Origin: Megamonas sp. UBA1796
GTDB lineage: Bacteria > Bacillota > Negativicutes > Selenomonadales > Selenomonadaceae
Direction of reading: 5' to 3'
NCBI GenBank assembly: GCA_002319795.1
Contig: DCFU01000043.1
Location: forward strand, 1-64,000
Length of the DNA: 64,000 bases
Part shown: piece by piece, positions 9,101 through 16,852 of the stretch
Position numbering within the stretch: position 1 is the stretch's first letter
Layout of the letters: each line of letters opens with the position of its first letter
Notes under the pieces: model-generated
What the model was told of the DNA's origin: nothing
What the model saw: the letters and a program-made list of their open reading frames with translations, nothing else
The model's database searches: none
Made by a program: the position numbers and the translations under genes

Positions 9101-9388
9101 GGCAGAATGGGAGTCTCAATCGGTCGAGAGCAACAGAAAAATAGCTTCTATGTTACAACCTCGCTAGTGAGAGAAGTTGCAGCTAATCCCCGGGTTGCCA
9201 TGTCCAATGGGAACTTGCCTGCGATTACCTTAGAAAACAATCTAAAGAGTACCTGGCTGGAACTTAACCTGGGCTGGACAGCTCATATAGCGGATCATGT
9301 GGACAGCTATGTGGAACTTAGTCGCACTACTGGTGGAAAAGTACACACTCCTTGGCAAGTTAATGTAGGGATTCGAAAAAATTTGTGA
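6152..9388 (+). CDS. Autotransporter (type Va) with asparagine-rich repeat passenger
   Basis: About 1,078 residues. The order is a signal peptide (MIKTKTWICYMMGV to about FFPKVYA), a passenger made of short degenerate repeats of the form L-x-N-x-G-x-L-x-N (about 60-690), a linker, and a C-terminal autotransporter beta-barrel (about 810-1078). The barrel begins near the sequence GEWARIYRGKQ and ends VNVGIRKNL. The repeats predict a long right-handed beta-helix displayed outside the cell, as in adhesins. The barrel inserts in the outer membrane and exports the passenger. I prefer GTG 6152, which lies 8 bases after GAGGGG; GTG 6143 is inside that site. The passenger is AT-rich and contains an 18-bp tandem repeat. 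I see no catalytic motif, so adhesion or biofilm structure is the likely role. Confidence 0.85.
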   Translation: MIKTKTWICYMMGVLLGFVVLFVGFFPKVYAANYEVVNENEVFNNYKKADVQVNLGWVIWGKLNNYDIIEIDRDALLVCKAGGRVINMPTATVYCNGELRVNGNFQQQGTLFNNDFLNIAGGKMDNNGILYNNYQMTVTRGGDFINVLTLENKSSLHSAGMLTNKGTLINRGLILNERYGTLTNSGKMENYGRLQNESGAMMYNEDRFYNYEGSTFNNNAYMSNRGEWHNIGKLNNIIAMTNNWKLYNEFYGELNNYGELTNYNNGTLSNDGMSKINNRGKLNNSGTLENYGILINEGTLENTIGSTLKNNGALNNKNTLVNRKGSTVRNEKNGDLNNESSGTLSNEGMLINLGKINNDGNLRNYGTLELNGLLDNRHNALIMNDGVLQINEKGELVNKTGGTLKNNGELIVESGMLLNNDLFVNRGKLLNNSGGEMNNNSILFNYGILTNYGIMTNHGTLNNEYGVTLTNNGTLTIGQDAKVNNNGMLTNHGTWTNDGWMANISTGQLTNEKVGTWNNSGKMTLDCDSNFNNNGLFSNSGTLTNSGTLTNSGTLTNSGILTNSGTLTNSGILTNSGTMTNNNILTNNGTLNISGTLINNGMLTNDGMLLLQKGGTLNIISGSLAGNTILDGGTMFINGGNVTGITKNSGYLCVGGGTIALFDKKNIGRNLIIDKQIGSATFIINTDVVRGKSDYIIINDNNSRGENIIKVNYDSNNRMGYYQVFEVDTKFATTESKNVTFTGQTTEYGAYTYIPTIRNKGNDWFITKFSIASHPSQTVYSGLDTAISTQTLWTKENNHLSRRMGELRNSSGTAGEWARIYRGKQETDGANNRRIHQQYMAIQGGYDTKHKERDGDWFTGYAVGYLDANTTLERGSGTSNSLSAAVYASWLGNKGHYLDLIAKQGRLHNSYDSYLDNASYTKVSGNYRNWETSVSAEYGHRRKLQNDWYLEPQVELSLTRSTPVSYSTSDDTSVYNYAVNSVIGRMGVSIGREQQKNSFYVTTSLVREVAANPRVAMSNGNLPAITLENNLKSTWLELNLGWTAHIADHVDSYVELSRTTGGKVHTPWQVNVGIRKNL
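7766..7891 (+). repeat. 18-bp tandem repeat array inside the autotransporter gene
   Basis: Seven head-to-tail units of AATAGCGGCACCCTGACG, with small differences between units, encode the hexapeptide NSGTLT. Adding or losing units keeps the reading frame, so slippage would change passenger length without breaking the protein. Confidence 0.85.
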
Positions 9389-9486
9389 TTTGTAAGCTTA
9401 AAAATGCTCAATATATCGTTGTTTCTTCATTTTCAACTTATTTCTCTTATTTTTATTTTGTGTAGTATGCATAATGAGGCGATTCT

Positions 9487-10166
9487 TTGAACTGGAAAAT
9501 AATTTTAACCATAATTGTTACGAATGTGGTCCTGAGTTCAGCAAGTTATACTATGCTTACACCATTTTTACCCATTTATTTGGTAAGAGAATTAGGTGTC
9601 AATTTAGAAGATATTACAATATGGTCAGGTGCGATATTTTCGATAAGCTTTTTTGTAGGGGCAATATTGGCACCGTTTTGGGGGCGCTTGGCCGATAAAA
9701 GAGGAAAAAAGCTTATGGCGGTACGATATAATGATTCTATCGGGCATAGGGTTTAGTATCAGCGGTATTGCCGGAGTCATATCGGTCCCGCTTTGGGGAA
9801 AATACGGCCAGCAACGAAGTTTTTTATTTGCCTTGTATTACGCAATGGCCGGAGCCGGATTTTTTATGGTTATGCAGTATTTTGCCAGTAACCTGCTAAC
9901 GTTTTCGATTTTTCAATTCCTTTTAGGGACATTTATAGCGGGCATTAATCAGTGCTATGCTTGTGACGGTGAGCGAGAAAGCTTTCCGTTCTCGTATGTT
10001 TGGTGCAATGACTTCGGCACAGCAAATTGGAGCAGCTGTTGGTCCTTTGATAGGTGGGGTAATTGGAACGTATATGGAGATTCGATATATATTTATTTTT
10101 GCTGGAGGGCTTTTAATTATCAACAGTCTGTGGGTGTGGATACATTTTAATAAAAAAGCAAAATAA
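9487..10166 (+). pseudogene. Degraded MFS transporter
   Basis: Three frames must be joined to read a major facilitator superfamily protein. The first (9487 to about 9716, TTG start after GAGGCG) covers TM1-TM2 and the loop motif GRLADKRGKK. Its continuation drops into another frame (from about 9731) that resumes in what looks like the second half of the protein, SGIAGVISVPLWGKYG. So about five TM helices are missing. A second frameshift near 9950 moves to the last segment, SRMFGAMTSAQQIGAAVG and the final helices, ending at 10166. An intact transporter would be about 400 residues; this locus holds about 225 codons. It resembles drug-efflux MFS proteins of the MdtG type. It is probably non-functional unless the frameshifts are sequencing errors, which would not explain the missing helices. 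Confidence 0.75.
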
Positions 10167-10404
10167 TCTGTAGCTATAATGTTTTTATCGATCATGTGAG
10201 ATTCCATGATGATTTAAAAAATCGGATTTGGGTGGTATAAAAGTGCGTATCAAAGCCTCTAACATGATTTCTCATATGTGTAATAGTGGACAAGTAGAGA
10301 GTTAATATTGTACAACAAAAAAGCAGCTGCCTGAACGGCAACTGCTTTTAAACAGCAAAAAAATACGGATGTACTCTATCATAAAGGTTAAGGTTTAATT
10401 TTAA
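10167..10404. other. Intergenic region between MFS pseudogene and tRNA-Arg
   Basis: About 240 bases with no credible gene. The only feature I see is the hairpin at 10317-10350. Confidence 0.5.
10317..10350. terminator. Bidirectional hairpin terminator
   Basis: AAAAAGCAG-C-TGCC pairs with GGCA-A-CTGCTTTT around TGAAC. It has A-rich and T-rich flanks, so it can stop transcription from the tRNA (reverse strand) and from the MFS relic (forward). Confidence 0.7.
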
Positions 10405-10479
10405 TGGTGTGCCCGGTGGGAGTCGAACCCACGCTTTCAGCTCCGGAGGCTAACGCCCTATCCACTGGGCCACGGGCAC
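10405..10479 (-). tRNA. tRNA-Arg (anticodon CCG)
   Basis: The reverse strand folds as a cloverleaf. The acceptor arms are GTGCCCG (10479-10473) and CGGGCAC (10415-10409). The T-loop reads GGTTCGACTCC, and the anticodon loop CTCCGGA gives anticodon CCG, decoding CGG arginine. Discriminator A and an encoded CCA occupy 10408-10405. Confidence 0.95.
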
Positions 10480-10496
10480 ACGAAAGCAACAAAAGT

Positions 10497-10526
10497 ATTA
10501 TATCATATCAACTGTAGTTTTGTCCA
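10497..10526 (-). promoter_or_regulatory. Promoter of tRNA-Arg
   Basis: On the reverse strand TGGACA (-35) is followed after 18 bases by a consensus TATAAT (-10), ending about 18 bases before the tRNA 5' end. Confidence 0.6.
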
Positions 10527-10529
10527 ATG

Positions 10530-10799
10530 TTATTGTTTCTTCTTTGTATCTTCAAGCTCCTGCAGCAGCCAGGAACTTTTCTTTTTATTGTAGCTGTTTA
10601 AGGTATAATAGCCGCCATAGATGAAAAGGCAGCCCATGAAGATTGACGCGAAAAGCAGCTTTAGAACGCCCATGTTTGGGTTTTCGGAAAAATTGCCGAG
10701 ATATATGATGGCTCCAAGCGATACAGCGAACCAGAGAAAGGAAATGCAGGCAAGCATATCTGCATGTTTCGCATCGTCTTCTTTAAAATTCTTATCCAT
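10530..10799 (-). CDS. Small two-helix membrane protein, unknown function
   Basis: An 89-residue protein with a charged N-terminus (MDKNFKEDDAKHAD), two hydrophobic helices (about 15-37 and 46-68) and a lysine-rich tail ending KKKQ. I start it at ATG 10799 because GAGGTG lies 6 bases upstream; a GTG three codons earlier falls inside that site. I do not recognise the family. It stands alone between the tRNA and the thioredoxin reductase-like gene. Confidence 0.65.
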   Translation of the reverse strand: MDKNFKEDDAKHADMLACISFLWFAVSLGAIIYLGNFSENPNMGVLKLLFASIFMGCLFIYGGYYTLNSYNKKKSSWLLQELEDTKKKQ

Positions 10800-10957
10800 T
10801 TGAATCACCTCATTCGTATATATACTATGTACGATAGATACTATTACCTGTTTTATTTAAGCATATAAAGGGAAAGAAAGCAAGCATTCCGCTGGTGGTG
10901 ATATAAGCAAGTTATATTTTGCGGAGAAACCTTGCTGCTGTTTTTGTAACCAAATCA

Positions 10958-10986
10958 CCGACAAGAAGAAGAGAATGGTTTATAAT
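10958..10986 (+). promoter_or_regulatory. Candidate promoter of thioredoxin reductase-like gene
   Basis: A weak -35 CCGACA is followed after exactly 17 bases by consensus TATAAT, 44 bases before the ATG at 11031. Confidence 0.5.
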
Positions 10987-11030
10987 GAAATTAGAATATA
11001 TGCAGGAAGCTGCTTTGAGGGGGATTTTTT

Positions 11031-11903
11031 ATGGCGAAGGTCCTGATTATTGGTGCCGGCCCTGCCGGGGTATCGGCAGCCTTATATACAGCAAGGGCTG
11101 GTACGCAGACGACTGTGGTGTATTGTGGCAGCGGAGCGCTTGCGAAGGCAGAGATTATACAAAACTATTATGGTTTAGCCGAGCCGATGCAAGGTGCAGA
11201 TTTGGCGCAGGCCGGAATAGAGGGTGCAAAGAAGGTTGGTGTAAGTTTTATAGAAGATGAGATTGTCTGGATTGGCATGGATGATAGCTTTACCAGATTT
11301 GTGGCCGAGGGAAGTGCAGGAAAAAAATATGAGGCAGATAGTCTGATACTTGCTGCCGGGGCCAGACGCAGCGTACCGAAGATCTTAGGAATTACAGAAT
11401 ATGAAGGCCGGGGTGTAAGTTATTGTGCTATTTGCGACGCGTTCTTTTATCGCGGAAAAAACGTGGGGATATTAGGAGCAGGTGAATATGCGTTGCATGA
11501 GCTGGAGATGCTGCGGCCTCATGCGGCAAAGATCAAGCTGTTTACCGATGGAGCGGAGCTGGCAGTGAATGTTCCTGCAGAGATACAGGTGTGTACGCAG
11601 AAGACGGCGGCTGTCGAGGGGAATAAGCATGTGACGGGCATACGGCTGGAAGATGGGACCGTATGTCCGGTGGAAGGCATCTTCGTTGCCTATGGTTCCG
11701 CAGGCAGCGTAGATCTGGCACGTAAAATAGGAGCGGCTATTGATGGAAGTCGTATCCTGGTTGGTGCAGATATGGCAACGAATGTTCCAGGGCTTTTTGC
11801 AGCGGGAGATTGCACGGGCGGCCTCATGCAGATTGCCAAGGCAGTCTATGAAGGTGCGGCGGCCGGACTGTCAGCTGTAAAATATTTACATAATAGGAAA
11901 TGA
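11031..11903 (+). CDS. Thioredoxin reductase-like FAD/NAD(P) oxidoreductase
   Basis: This 290-residue flavoprotein has the FAD dinucleotide fold GAGPAGVSAALYTARAG (8-24) and the redox-active pair CAIC (132-135) in the position typical of thioredoxin reductase. A second nucleotide fold, GAGEYA, lies at 149-154, and the late FAD motif NVPGLFAAGDC at 251-261. The HRRxxxR NADPH signature is absent after the second fold, and the protein is slightly short (about 310 is usual). So the electron donor may be NADH or a reduced ferredoxin/flavin. Likely partners are the convergent thioredoxin at 12658-12972 or another redoxin. A Crp/Fnr regulator follows after 13 bases, suggesting redox-linked co-expression. 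Confidence 0.85.
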   Translation: MAKVLIIGAGPAGVSAALYTARAGTQTTVVYCGSGALAKAEIIQNYYGLAEPMQGADLAQAGIEGAKKVGVSFIEDEIVWIGMDDSFTRFVAEGSAGKKYEADSLILAAGARRSVPKILGITEYEGRGVSYCAICDAFFYRGKNVGILGAGEYALHELEMLRPHAAKIKLFTDGAELAVNVPAEIQVCTQKTAAVEGNKHVTGIRLEDGTVCPVEGIFVAYGSAGSVDLARKIGAAIDGSRILVGADMATNVPGLFAAGDCTGGLMQIAKAVYEGAAAGLSAVKYLHNRK

Positions 11904-11916
11904 GGCAGGATAGCAG

Positions 11917-12594
11917 ATGCAACGTGGTGAGGCTACAGATTTATTTATACGGCATTTTTCCTTTTGGCCGATGCTTTCTGAAAGAGAGAAACAGTTGCTT
12001 TGCGAACATACGCAGCGCAGAAAATACGCTGCTGGGGAAAATATTTTTAATGATCAATCCAATTGTTTGGGCGTTCTTCTTGTGAAGAAAGGCCAGCTTC
12101 GGGCCTATACACTTTCTGAAGATGGCCGTGAGGTTACGCTTTATCGGCTTTTTCCGCATGAAGTAGGGATACTCTCCGCATCCTGTGCTTTGCGGGCGGT
12201 TACCTTCGCTGTATTCATGGACGCAGAGGAGGACACCGAGGTGTTGCTCACTTCGTCCGATGTGTTTCAGCAGCTGACGGCGCAGAACATTTATGTCAGA
12301 TGCTTTGGCTATGAGCTGGCTTCGGCACGTCTTTCTGAAATGCTCTGGACTATGCAGCAGATTTTGTTCATGCGTGCAGATAAAAGACTGGCCCGGTTTC
12401 TGCTGAAGGAAGCTGCGCAGCGGAGGACAGATGAACTCAGGCTTACACATGAACAGATTGCACGCTATATGGGGAGCGCAAGGGAAGTTGTGAGCCGGCT
12501 TTTGAAATATTTTGTACAGGAAGGTATTGTTGTGTCTGCCAGAGGCTGTCTCAGGATCGTGGATAAGAAAAAACTGCAGGCGCTTGCCGGCTAA
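11917..12594 (+). CDS. Crp/Fnr-family transcriptional regulator
   Basis: This 225-residue regulator has an N-terminal cyclic-nucleotide-binding-like beta-roll (about 15-125), a dimerisation helix and a C-terminal winged helix. The recognition region LTHEQIARYMGSAREVVSRL lies near 180-199. The usual cAMP signature is not evident and no N-terminal cysteine cluster like that of Fnr is visible. The effector could be a redox, nitric oxide or heme signal. It is probably co-transcribed with the flavoprotein upstream, whose expression it may control. Confidence 0.85.
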   Translation: MQRGEATDLFIRHFSFWPMLSEREKQLLCEHTQRRKYAAGENIFNDQSNCLGVLLVKKGQLRAYTLSEDGREVTLYRLFPHEVGILSASCALRAVTFAVFMDAEEDTEVLLTSSDVFQQLTAQNIYVRCFGYELASARLSEMLWTMQQILFMRADKRLARFLLKEAAQRRTDELRLTHEQIARYMGSAREVVSRLLKYFVQEGIVVSARGCLRIVDKKKLQALAG

Positions 12595-12607
12595 AGCATA
12601 GGACATG

Positions 12608-12647
12608 AAAAACGCATCATCAAAAACAGCTTCGATGATGCGTTTTT
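12608..12647. terminator. Bidirectional terminator between crp-like gene and trxA
   Basis: AAAAACGCATCATC and GATGATGCGTTTTT form a 14-bp perfect stem with a 12-base loop, serving the convergent transcripts. Confidence 0.9.
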
Positions 12648-12657
12648 GCATCCAGGG

Positions 12658-12972
12658 TTATTTCAGGAGATTGAGGATGGCTTCCTTGGGTTGGACGCCA
12701 ACCGACTGATTTAAGACTTTGCCGTTCTTAAAGGTCAGGAGTGTTGGGATGCTCATGACTTCATACTTTTCGGCGAGCTTTGGCTGTTCGTCAATATTGA
12801 TTTTACACACCTTGATGGACGGCTGCTCCTCGGCAATTTCGTCTACGATTGGTGAAAGCATACGGCAGGGATTGCACCAGCCAGCCCAAAAATCAATAAG
12901 GACTGTCTGTGAGGCAGATGCCTGGAGAACCTCTGTGTCGAAATTTTTACTTGTAACTACGGTGACTGCCAT
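12658..12972 (-). CDS. trxA: Thioredoxin
   Basis: A 104-residue cytosolic thioredoxin fold. The active site reads WAGWCNPCRMLSP, so the usual WCGPC is WCNPC here; this change would alter the redox potential or partner choice. The conserved cis-proline loop (MSIPTLLTFKNG) is present. ATG 12972 is chosen because AGGAG lies about 10 bases upstream. It donates electrons to reductases and repairs protein disulfides, presumably recharged by the flavoprotein encoded on the opposite strand 750 bases away. Confidence 0.92.
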   Translation of the reverse strand: MAVTVVTSKNFDTEVLQASASQTVLIDFWAGWCNPCRMLSPIVDEIAEEQPSIKVCKINIDEQPKLAEKYEVMSIPTLLTFKNGKVLNQSVGVQPKEAILNLLK

Positions 12973-13142
12973 AAAAAACACGCTCCTTTAAATGATTGAT
13001 TTTTATATTATTAGTATAATACAAATCAAGAGCGGTTTCTGTAACTAACTCACATTTTATCATGAAAAATCCATGCAGGGGTGAGGTGGCTGTGTTATAA
13101 TAAAGTTTGCTTTGCGGCAAATTGAAATTGGGAGGATTTTTT

Positions 13143-13985
13143 GTGGATTTAAGTATTATCGAACTTATAAAAACTGTCATTCTGGGTATTGTAGAGGGAC
13201 TTACAGAATGGCTGCCAATCAGTAGCACGGGGCATATGATACTGGTTGATGAGTTCATTCGGTTAGATGTTTCCAAAGCATTTATGGATATGTTTCTGGT
13301 AGTAATTCAGCTCGGCGCTATACTGGCTGTTGTTGTATTGAACTTTGAACGGCTCAACCCATTCTCTTCATGGAAGTCGAGAAGTGAGAAACATGCGACC
13401 TTTCAACTTTGGTATAAAGTTATTTTTGCCTGTATCCCGGCTGGTGTAATAGGTTTGCTGTTCAATAAATATATGGAAGAACATTTTATGACGGCACCCG
13501 TAGTGACAACGACGCTTATTTTTTATGGCATCATGTTCATAGTGGTTGAAAATTATAATAAGCATCGTTACCCTCGGGTTACGGAACTGGATCGTCTCGA
13601 TTACAAGACGGCCTTTATTATTGGTCTTTTTCAGGTTTTGTCATTGGTACCGGGTACCTCGCGCTCAGGAGCTACGATTCTTGGTGGTATACTGTTCGGC
13701 GCTTCACGTTATGTGGCGGCAGAGTTTACATTCTTTCTAGCCATTCCGGTTATGTTTGGCGCAAGCTTTTTAAAGATGGTCAAATTTGGCTGGCATTATA
13801 CGGGTGCAGAGGTTCTCATTATGATTGTGGGTATGGCTACCGCTTTTCTTGTGTCCATTATGTCGATTAAATTTTTGCTGCATTATATTAAGAGCAATGA
13901 TTTCAAGGCGTTTGGCTGGTATCGTATCGTGTTAGGCATTATTGTGCTGGTATATTTGTTTTTTGTAGGAGATCCAACGAAGTAG
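13143..13985 (+). CDS. uppP: Undecaprenyl-diphosphatase
   Basis: A 280-residue polytopic membrane enzyme that dephosphorylates undecaprenyl pyrophosphate to recycle the lipid carrier for peptidoglycan and surface glycans. It often confers bacitracin tolerance. The family motifs EGLTEWLPISSTGH (18-31) and PGTSRSG are intact. GTG 13143 is the start because GGGAGG lies 8 bases upstream. The following exonuclease gene starts 13 bases after the stop, so they probably share a transcript. Confidence 0.95.
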   Translation: MDLSIIELIKTVILGIVEGLTEWLPISSTGHMILVDEFIRLDVSKAFMDMFLVVIQLGAILAVVVLNFERLNPFSSWKSRSEKHATFQLWYKVIFACIPAGVIGLLFNKYMEEHFMTAPVVTTTLIFYGIMFIVVENYNKHRYPRVTELDRLDYKTAFIIGLFQVLSLVPGTSRSGATILGGILFGASRYVAAEFTFFLAIPVMFGASFLKMVKFGWHYTGAEVLIMIVGMATAFLVSIMSIKFLLHYIKSNDFKAFGWYRIVLGIIVLVYLFFVGDPTK

Positions 13986-13998
13986 GGAGGCGTTTTTC

Positions 13999-14757
13999 AT
14001 GCAGTTTATTTCGTGGAATGTTAATGGTCTTAGGGCTTGTCTGGGCAAGGGATTCATGGATTCTTTTACAGCGCTTGGTGCGGATATCTTTTGTCTGCAG
14101 GAGACAAAGCTGCAGCCGGAACAGGTAGAGCTTGCACTGCCAGGGTATGAGCTGTACTGGAATAGTGCAGAGAAAAAGGGCTATTCGGGGACTGCGGTAT
14201 TTTGCCGCCAAAAGCCGCTGGCAGTGTCCTATGGAATCGGCATGGAGGAGCATGATCATGAGGGGCGTGTGATTACGCTTGAATTTCCCAAGTTCTTTTT
14301 TGTGACGGTCTACACACCAAACAGCCAGCGTGAGCTGGCACGTCTTAGCTACCGTATGAAATGGGAGGATGCGTTCCGTGCTTATATCGCAGGTCTCGAT
14401 GTGAAAAAGCCAGTGGTTTTCTGCGGGGATCTCAACGTAGCCCATGAAGAAATAGATCTCAAAAATCCCCGAACCAACCATAAAAATGCCGGTTTTACGG
14501 ATGAGGAACGGAATAAATTCAGTGAGCTGCTTGCGGCGGGTTTTACAGATACATTTCGTCTGCTTTATCCGGATAAGGAAGGCATTTACAGCTGGTGGTC
14601 TTATATGCGTAAAGCACGTGAAAACAATGCAGGCTGGCGTATTGATTATTTTTTGGTCTCGAACCGACTCAGGGAATATATTGTCGATGCGACAATACAT
14701 AATGAGATATTCGGTAGTGACCATTGCCCAGTGGGTTTAAAAATCGACCTTCCCTGA
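13999..14757 (+). CDS. xth: Exodeoxyribonuclease III / AP endonuclease
   Basis: A 252-residue EEP-superfamily nuclease of full length. The landmarks are NVNGLRA at the N-terminus, LQETK (metal-binding glutamate), TVYTPNS, GDLNVAHEEIDL, WRIDYFLVS and terminal SDHCPV. It cleaves at abasic sites and removes 3' blocking groups in base-excision repair. It starts 13 bases after uppP with a GGGAGGCG ribosome site. The stop codon lies in the loop of a terminator hairpin. Confidence 0.95.
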   Translation: MQFISWNVNGLRACLGKGFMDSFTALGADIFCLQETKLQPEQVELALPGYELYWNSAEKKGYSGTAVFCRQKPLAVSYGIGMEEHDHEGRVITLEFPKFFFVTVYTPNSQRELARLSYRMKWEDAFRAYIAGLDVKKPVVFCGDLNVAHEEIDLKNPRTNHKNAGFTDEERNKFSELLAAGFTDTFRLLYPDKEGIYSWWSYMRKARENNAGWRIDYFLVSNRLREYIVDATIHNEIFGSDHCPVGLKIDLP

Positions 14758-14776
14758 CGGGGAAGGCTTTTCTTTT
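14748..14776 (+). terminator. Terminator overlapping the xth stop codon
   Basis: CCTTCCC pairs with GGGAAGG around TGACG, followed by CTTTTCTTTTT. It ends the uppP-xth unit. Confidence 0.8.
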
Positions 14777-14826
14777 TATATGGATATGTTACAATAAAAT
14801 GGCAGATGGATTATGGAGGAGAATAC

Positions 14827-15450
14827 ATGAAAATTATTGCAGGATTGGGAAATCCTGGCTCGGAATATGCGAATACAAAACATAATGTAGGCTTTATGTT
14901 TATTGATGCGTTGGCGGAAAAACTCGGTGTTGATGGTTGGAAAACAAAATATGACGCGCTTGTAGCGGAGGCGCGTATCGGTACGGAAAAAATCATTCTT
15001 CTGAAGCCGCTTACTTATATGAATGATAGCGGGCGGGCGATTGGGCCTCTTTTATCATGGTACAAGCTTGTACCACAGGAGCTTATTGTTGTACATGATG
15101 ATATGGATATACCTGCCGGTACGGTACGTATACGAAAAAAAGGCAGTGCGGGCGGGCACAATGGGCTTAAATCAATTCTGTATCATGTAGGGGATGAGAA
15201 TTTTGCGCGTGTGCGTATCGGTATTGGACGTCCATTGCCGGGCTGGACGGTTGTGAATCATGTATTGGCGCCGTTTACAGCTGAGGATGGGCCGAAAATC
15301 AGGGAGGCTATCGGGTATCTTATTCCGGCTGTAGAATGTATTGTTGAACAGGATGTGGATTTAGCAATGAACCGTTATAATCCAAGGAAACAGAAAAAGA
15401 AACAGGAAACGGTATCGGGTGCAGAAGTTCCGGTACAGGAGGAAAAATGA
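14827..15450 (+). CDS. pth: Peptidyl-tRNA hydrolase
   Basis: A 207-residue cytosolic esterase that frees tRNA from prematurely released peptidyl-tRNA. The N-terminal signature GLGNPGSEYANTKHNVGF contains the catalytic histidine, and the HDDMD and GSAGGHNGL motifs are intact. ATG 14827 follows GGAGGAG. The C-terminal tail is lysine- and glutamate-rich. Its last four bases overlap the start of the radical SAM gene (ATGA), so translation is coupled. Confidence 0.95.
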   Translation: MKIIAGLGNPGSEYANTKHNVGFMFIDALAEKLGVDGWKTKYDALVAEARIGTEKIILLKPLTYMNDSGRAIGPLLSWYKLVPQELIVVHDDMDIPAGTVRIRKKGSAGGHNGLKSILYHVGDENFARVRIGIGRPLPGWTVVNHVLAPFTAEDGPKIREAIGYLIPAVECIVEQDVDLAMNRYNPRKQKKKQETVSGAEVPVQEEK

Positions 15451-16685
15451 GCGAGATTACAGCACTTTATGCGGATGGAAATGGAGAAATTTTTACTGCA
15501 GATGGTTTTGTGGGCCTTGGGCGCAGTGGCAGGGAGATGCTGCGGCTGCGGCCAGAAGATTTGATACCTTTGCCGGAGAGTGCGGATATAATGTTTTTGC
15601 CGGATCGTCTGGCCGTAGGAATGGCGGCAGAGGGTGATATCACGGCCCTCATGGGATTTGCTGTGGCGGCGGCACTTCCGGCAGGCTATACCCGGCTTTA
15701 TCTGCCGGCTTTTCAAAGGGCCGATGGAGCACAGCCTCTGGCGCTTTATGGATATACAGCAGTTGTATGGTATCAGGGCGATTATTATGCTGCTGCGGTT
15801 TATACGGATGAAAACCATAAATGGGATCCGGCGCATTATAATACGCATGAACTCAGGCGGCTTGTCCGGCGTACCATGCAGGAGCTTAAAGGGAACCGCA
15901 TTGCCGACCATGTGGCGAACTGCTCGCTCGAGTGGCATTGCTGTACGGCGCAGAATCTTTTTTATCGCCGCTGGGAAGCGGGCATACCGGCTTCTCCTGT
16001 GTGCAACGCCAATTGCTTTGGCTGCATTTCGCTGCAGCCGGCAGAGTGTTGTGCATCGCCGCAAAGCCGTATTGATTTTTGGCCGACACCGGATGAAATT
16101 GCTGAGGTTGGCATATATCATTTATCGGTTGCACCGGATGGTATTGTAAGTTTTGGACAAGGCTGCGAGGGCGAACCGTCTTTAGCGGCGGATAATATAG
16201 CGGCGGGCATCCGGCTTATTCGTGCGGTTACATTAAAAGGACAAATCAATATCAATACGAACGCAGGCTATACAGAAGGAATCAAAAAAATTGTTGATGC
16301 GGGCCTTGATACGATGCGCGTGAGCATTATAAGTGCAAACGAGAATGGATATAATGCCTATTACCGCAGCAGCTATCATTTGGAAGATGTGAAAGCTTCT
16401 ATACGTTACGCACTTGAGCATGGGATATACGTATCACTCAATATGCTCTATTTTCCGGGCTTTAATGACCGGGAAGAAGAACTGGCAGCATGGAAGGCGT
16501 TCTTTCATGAGTTGCCTGTCCAGATGATTCAGGTACGGAATCTCAATATTGATCCAGACGCGTTTTTGGATATTATGCCAGAGGCAGAGGGCAATACTGT
16601 TGGCACCAGACGCTTTTTACAAGAACTGCATCAGAGCTATCCGAGGCTTGTTATAGGCAGTTTCAGCCATTATATTGAAGAATGA
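15447..16685 (+). CDS. Radical SAM protein
   Basis: A 412-residue protein whose cluster motif CNANCFGC (C186, C190, C193) follows the CxxxCxxC radical SAM pattern. An N-terminal extension of about 180 residues precedes it. That extension carries extra cysteines (C159 and the CC at 165-166, then CC at 201-202) which could hold a second cluster. Radical SAM enzymes cleave S-adenosylmethionine to generate a radical. The reaction here cannot be deduced. The overlap with pth suggests a translation-related or housekeeping role, but this is only context. Confidence 0.8.
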   Translation: MSEITALYADGNGEIFTADGFVGLGRSGREMLRLRPEDLIPLPESADIMFLPDRLAVGMAAEGDITALMGFAVAAALPAGYTRLYLPAFQRADGAQPLALYGYTAVVWYQGDYYAAAVYTDENHKWDPAHYNTHELRRLVRRTMQELKGNRIADHVANCSLEWHCCTAQNLFYRRWEAGIPASPVCNANCFGCISLQPAECCASPQSRIDFWPTPDEIAEVGIYHLSVAPDGIVSFGQGCEGEPSLAADNIAAGIRLIRAVTLKGQININTNAGYTEGIKKIVDAGLDTMRVSIISANENGYNAYYRSSYHLEDVKASIRYALEHGIYVSLNMLYFPGFNDREEELAAWKAFFHELPVQMIQVRNLNIDPDAFLDIMPEAEGNTVGTRRFLQELHQSYPRLVIGSFSHYIEE

Positions 16686-16790
16686 ATGTGTAAGGCTGGC
16701 CTGCGTAGTGTTATATTTTCACTGGAATAAAAGGAATTTGCCTGTGCATGTAGAAGTTCTGTATTTACCAGAATAATATAGATTATTTTT

Positions 16791-16816
16791 TAAGGTATTT
16801 ATTTATAGGTCGATTA
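16791..16816 (+). promoter_or_regulatory. Possible sigma-28-type promoter of chemoreceptor gene
   Basis: TAAGGTAT, 10 bases, then GTCGATTA resembles the flagellar sigma pattern TAAAGTTT-N11-GCCGATAA. The gene product is a chemoreceptor, a common target of this sigma factor. The match is partial. Confidence 0.35.
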
Positions 16817-16852
16817 TAAAATAAAATCAAATAAATCATGGGGGGATTATGT

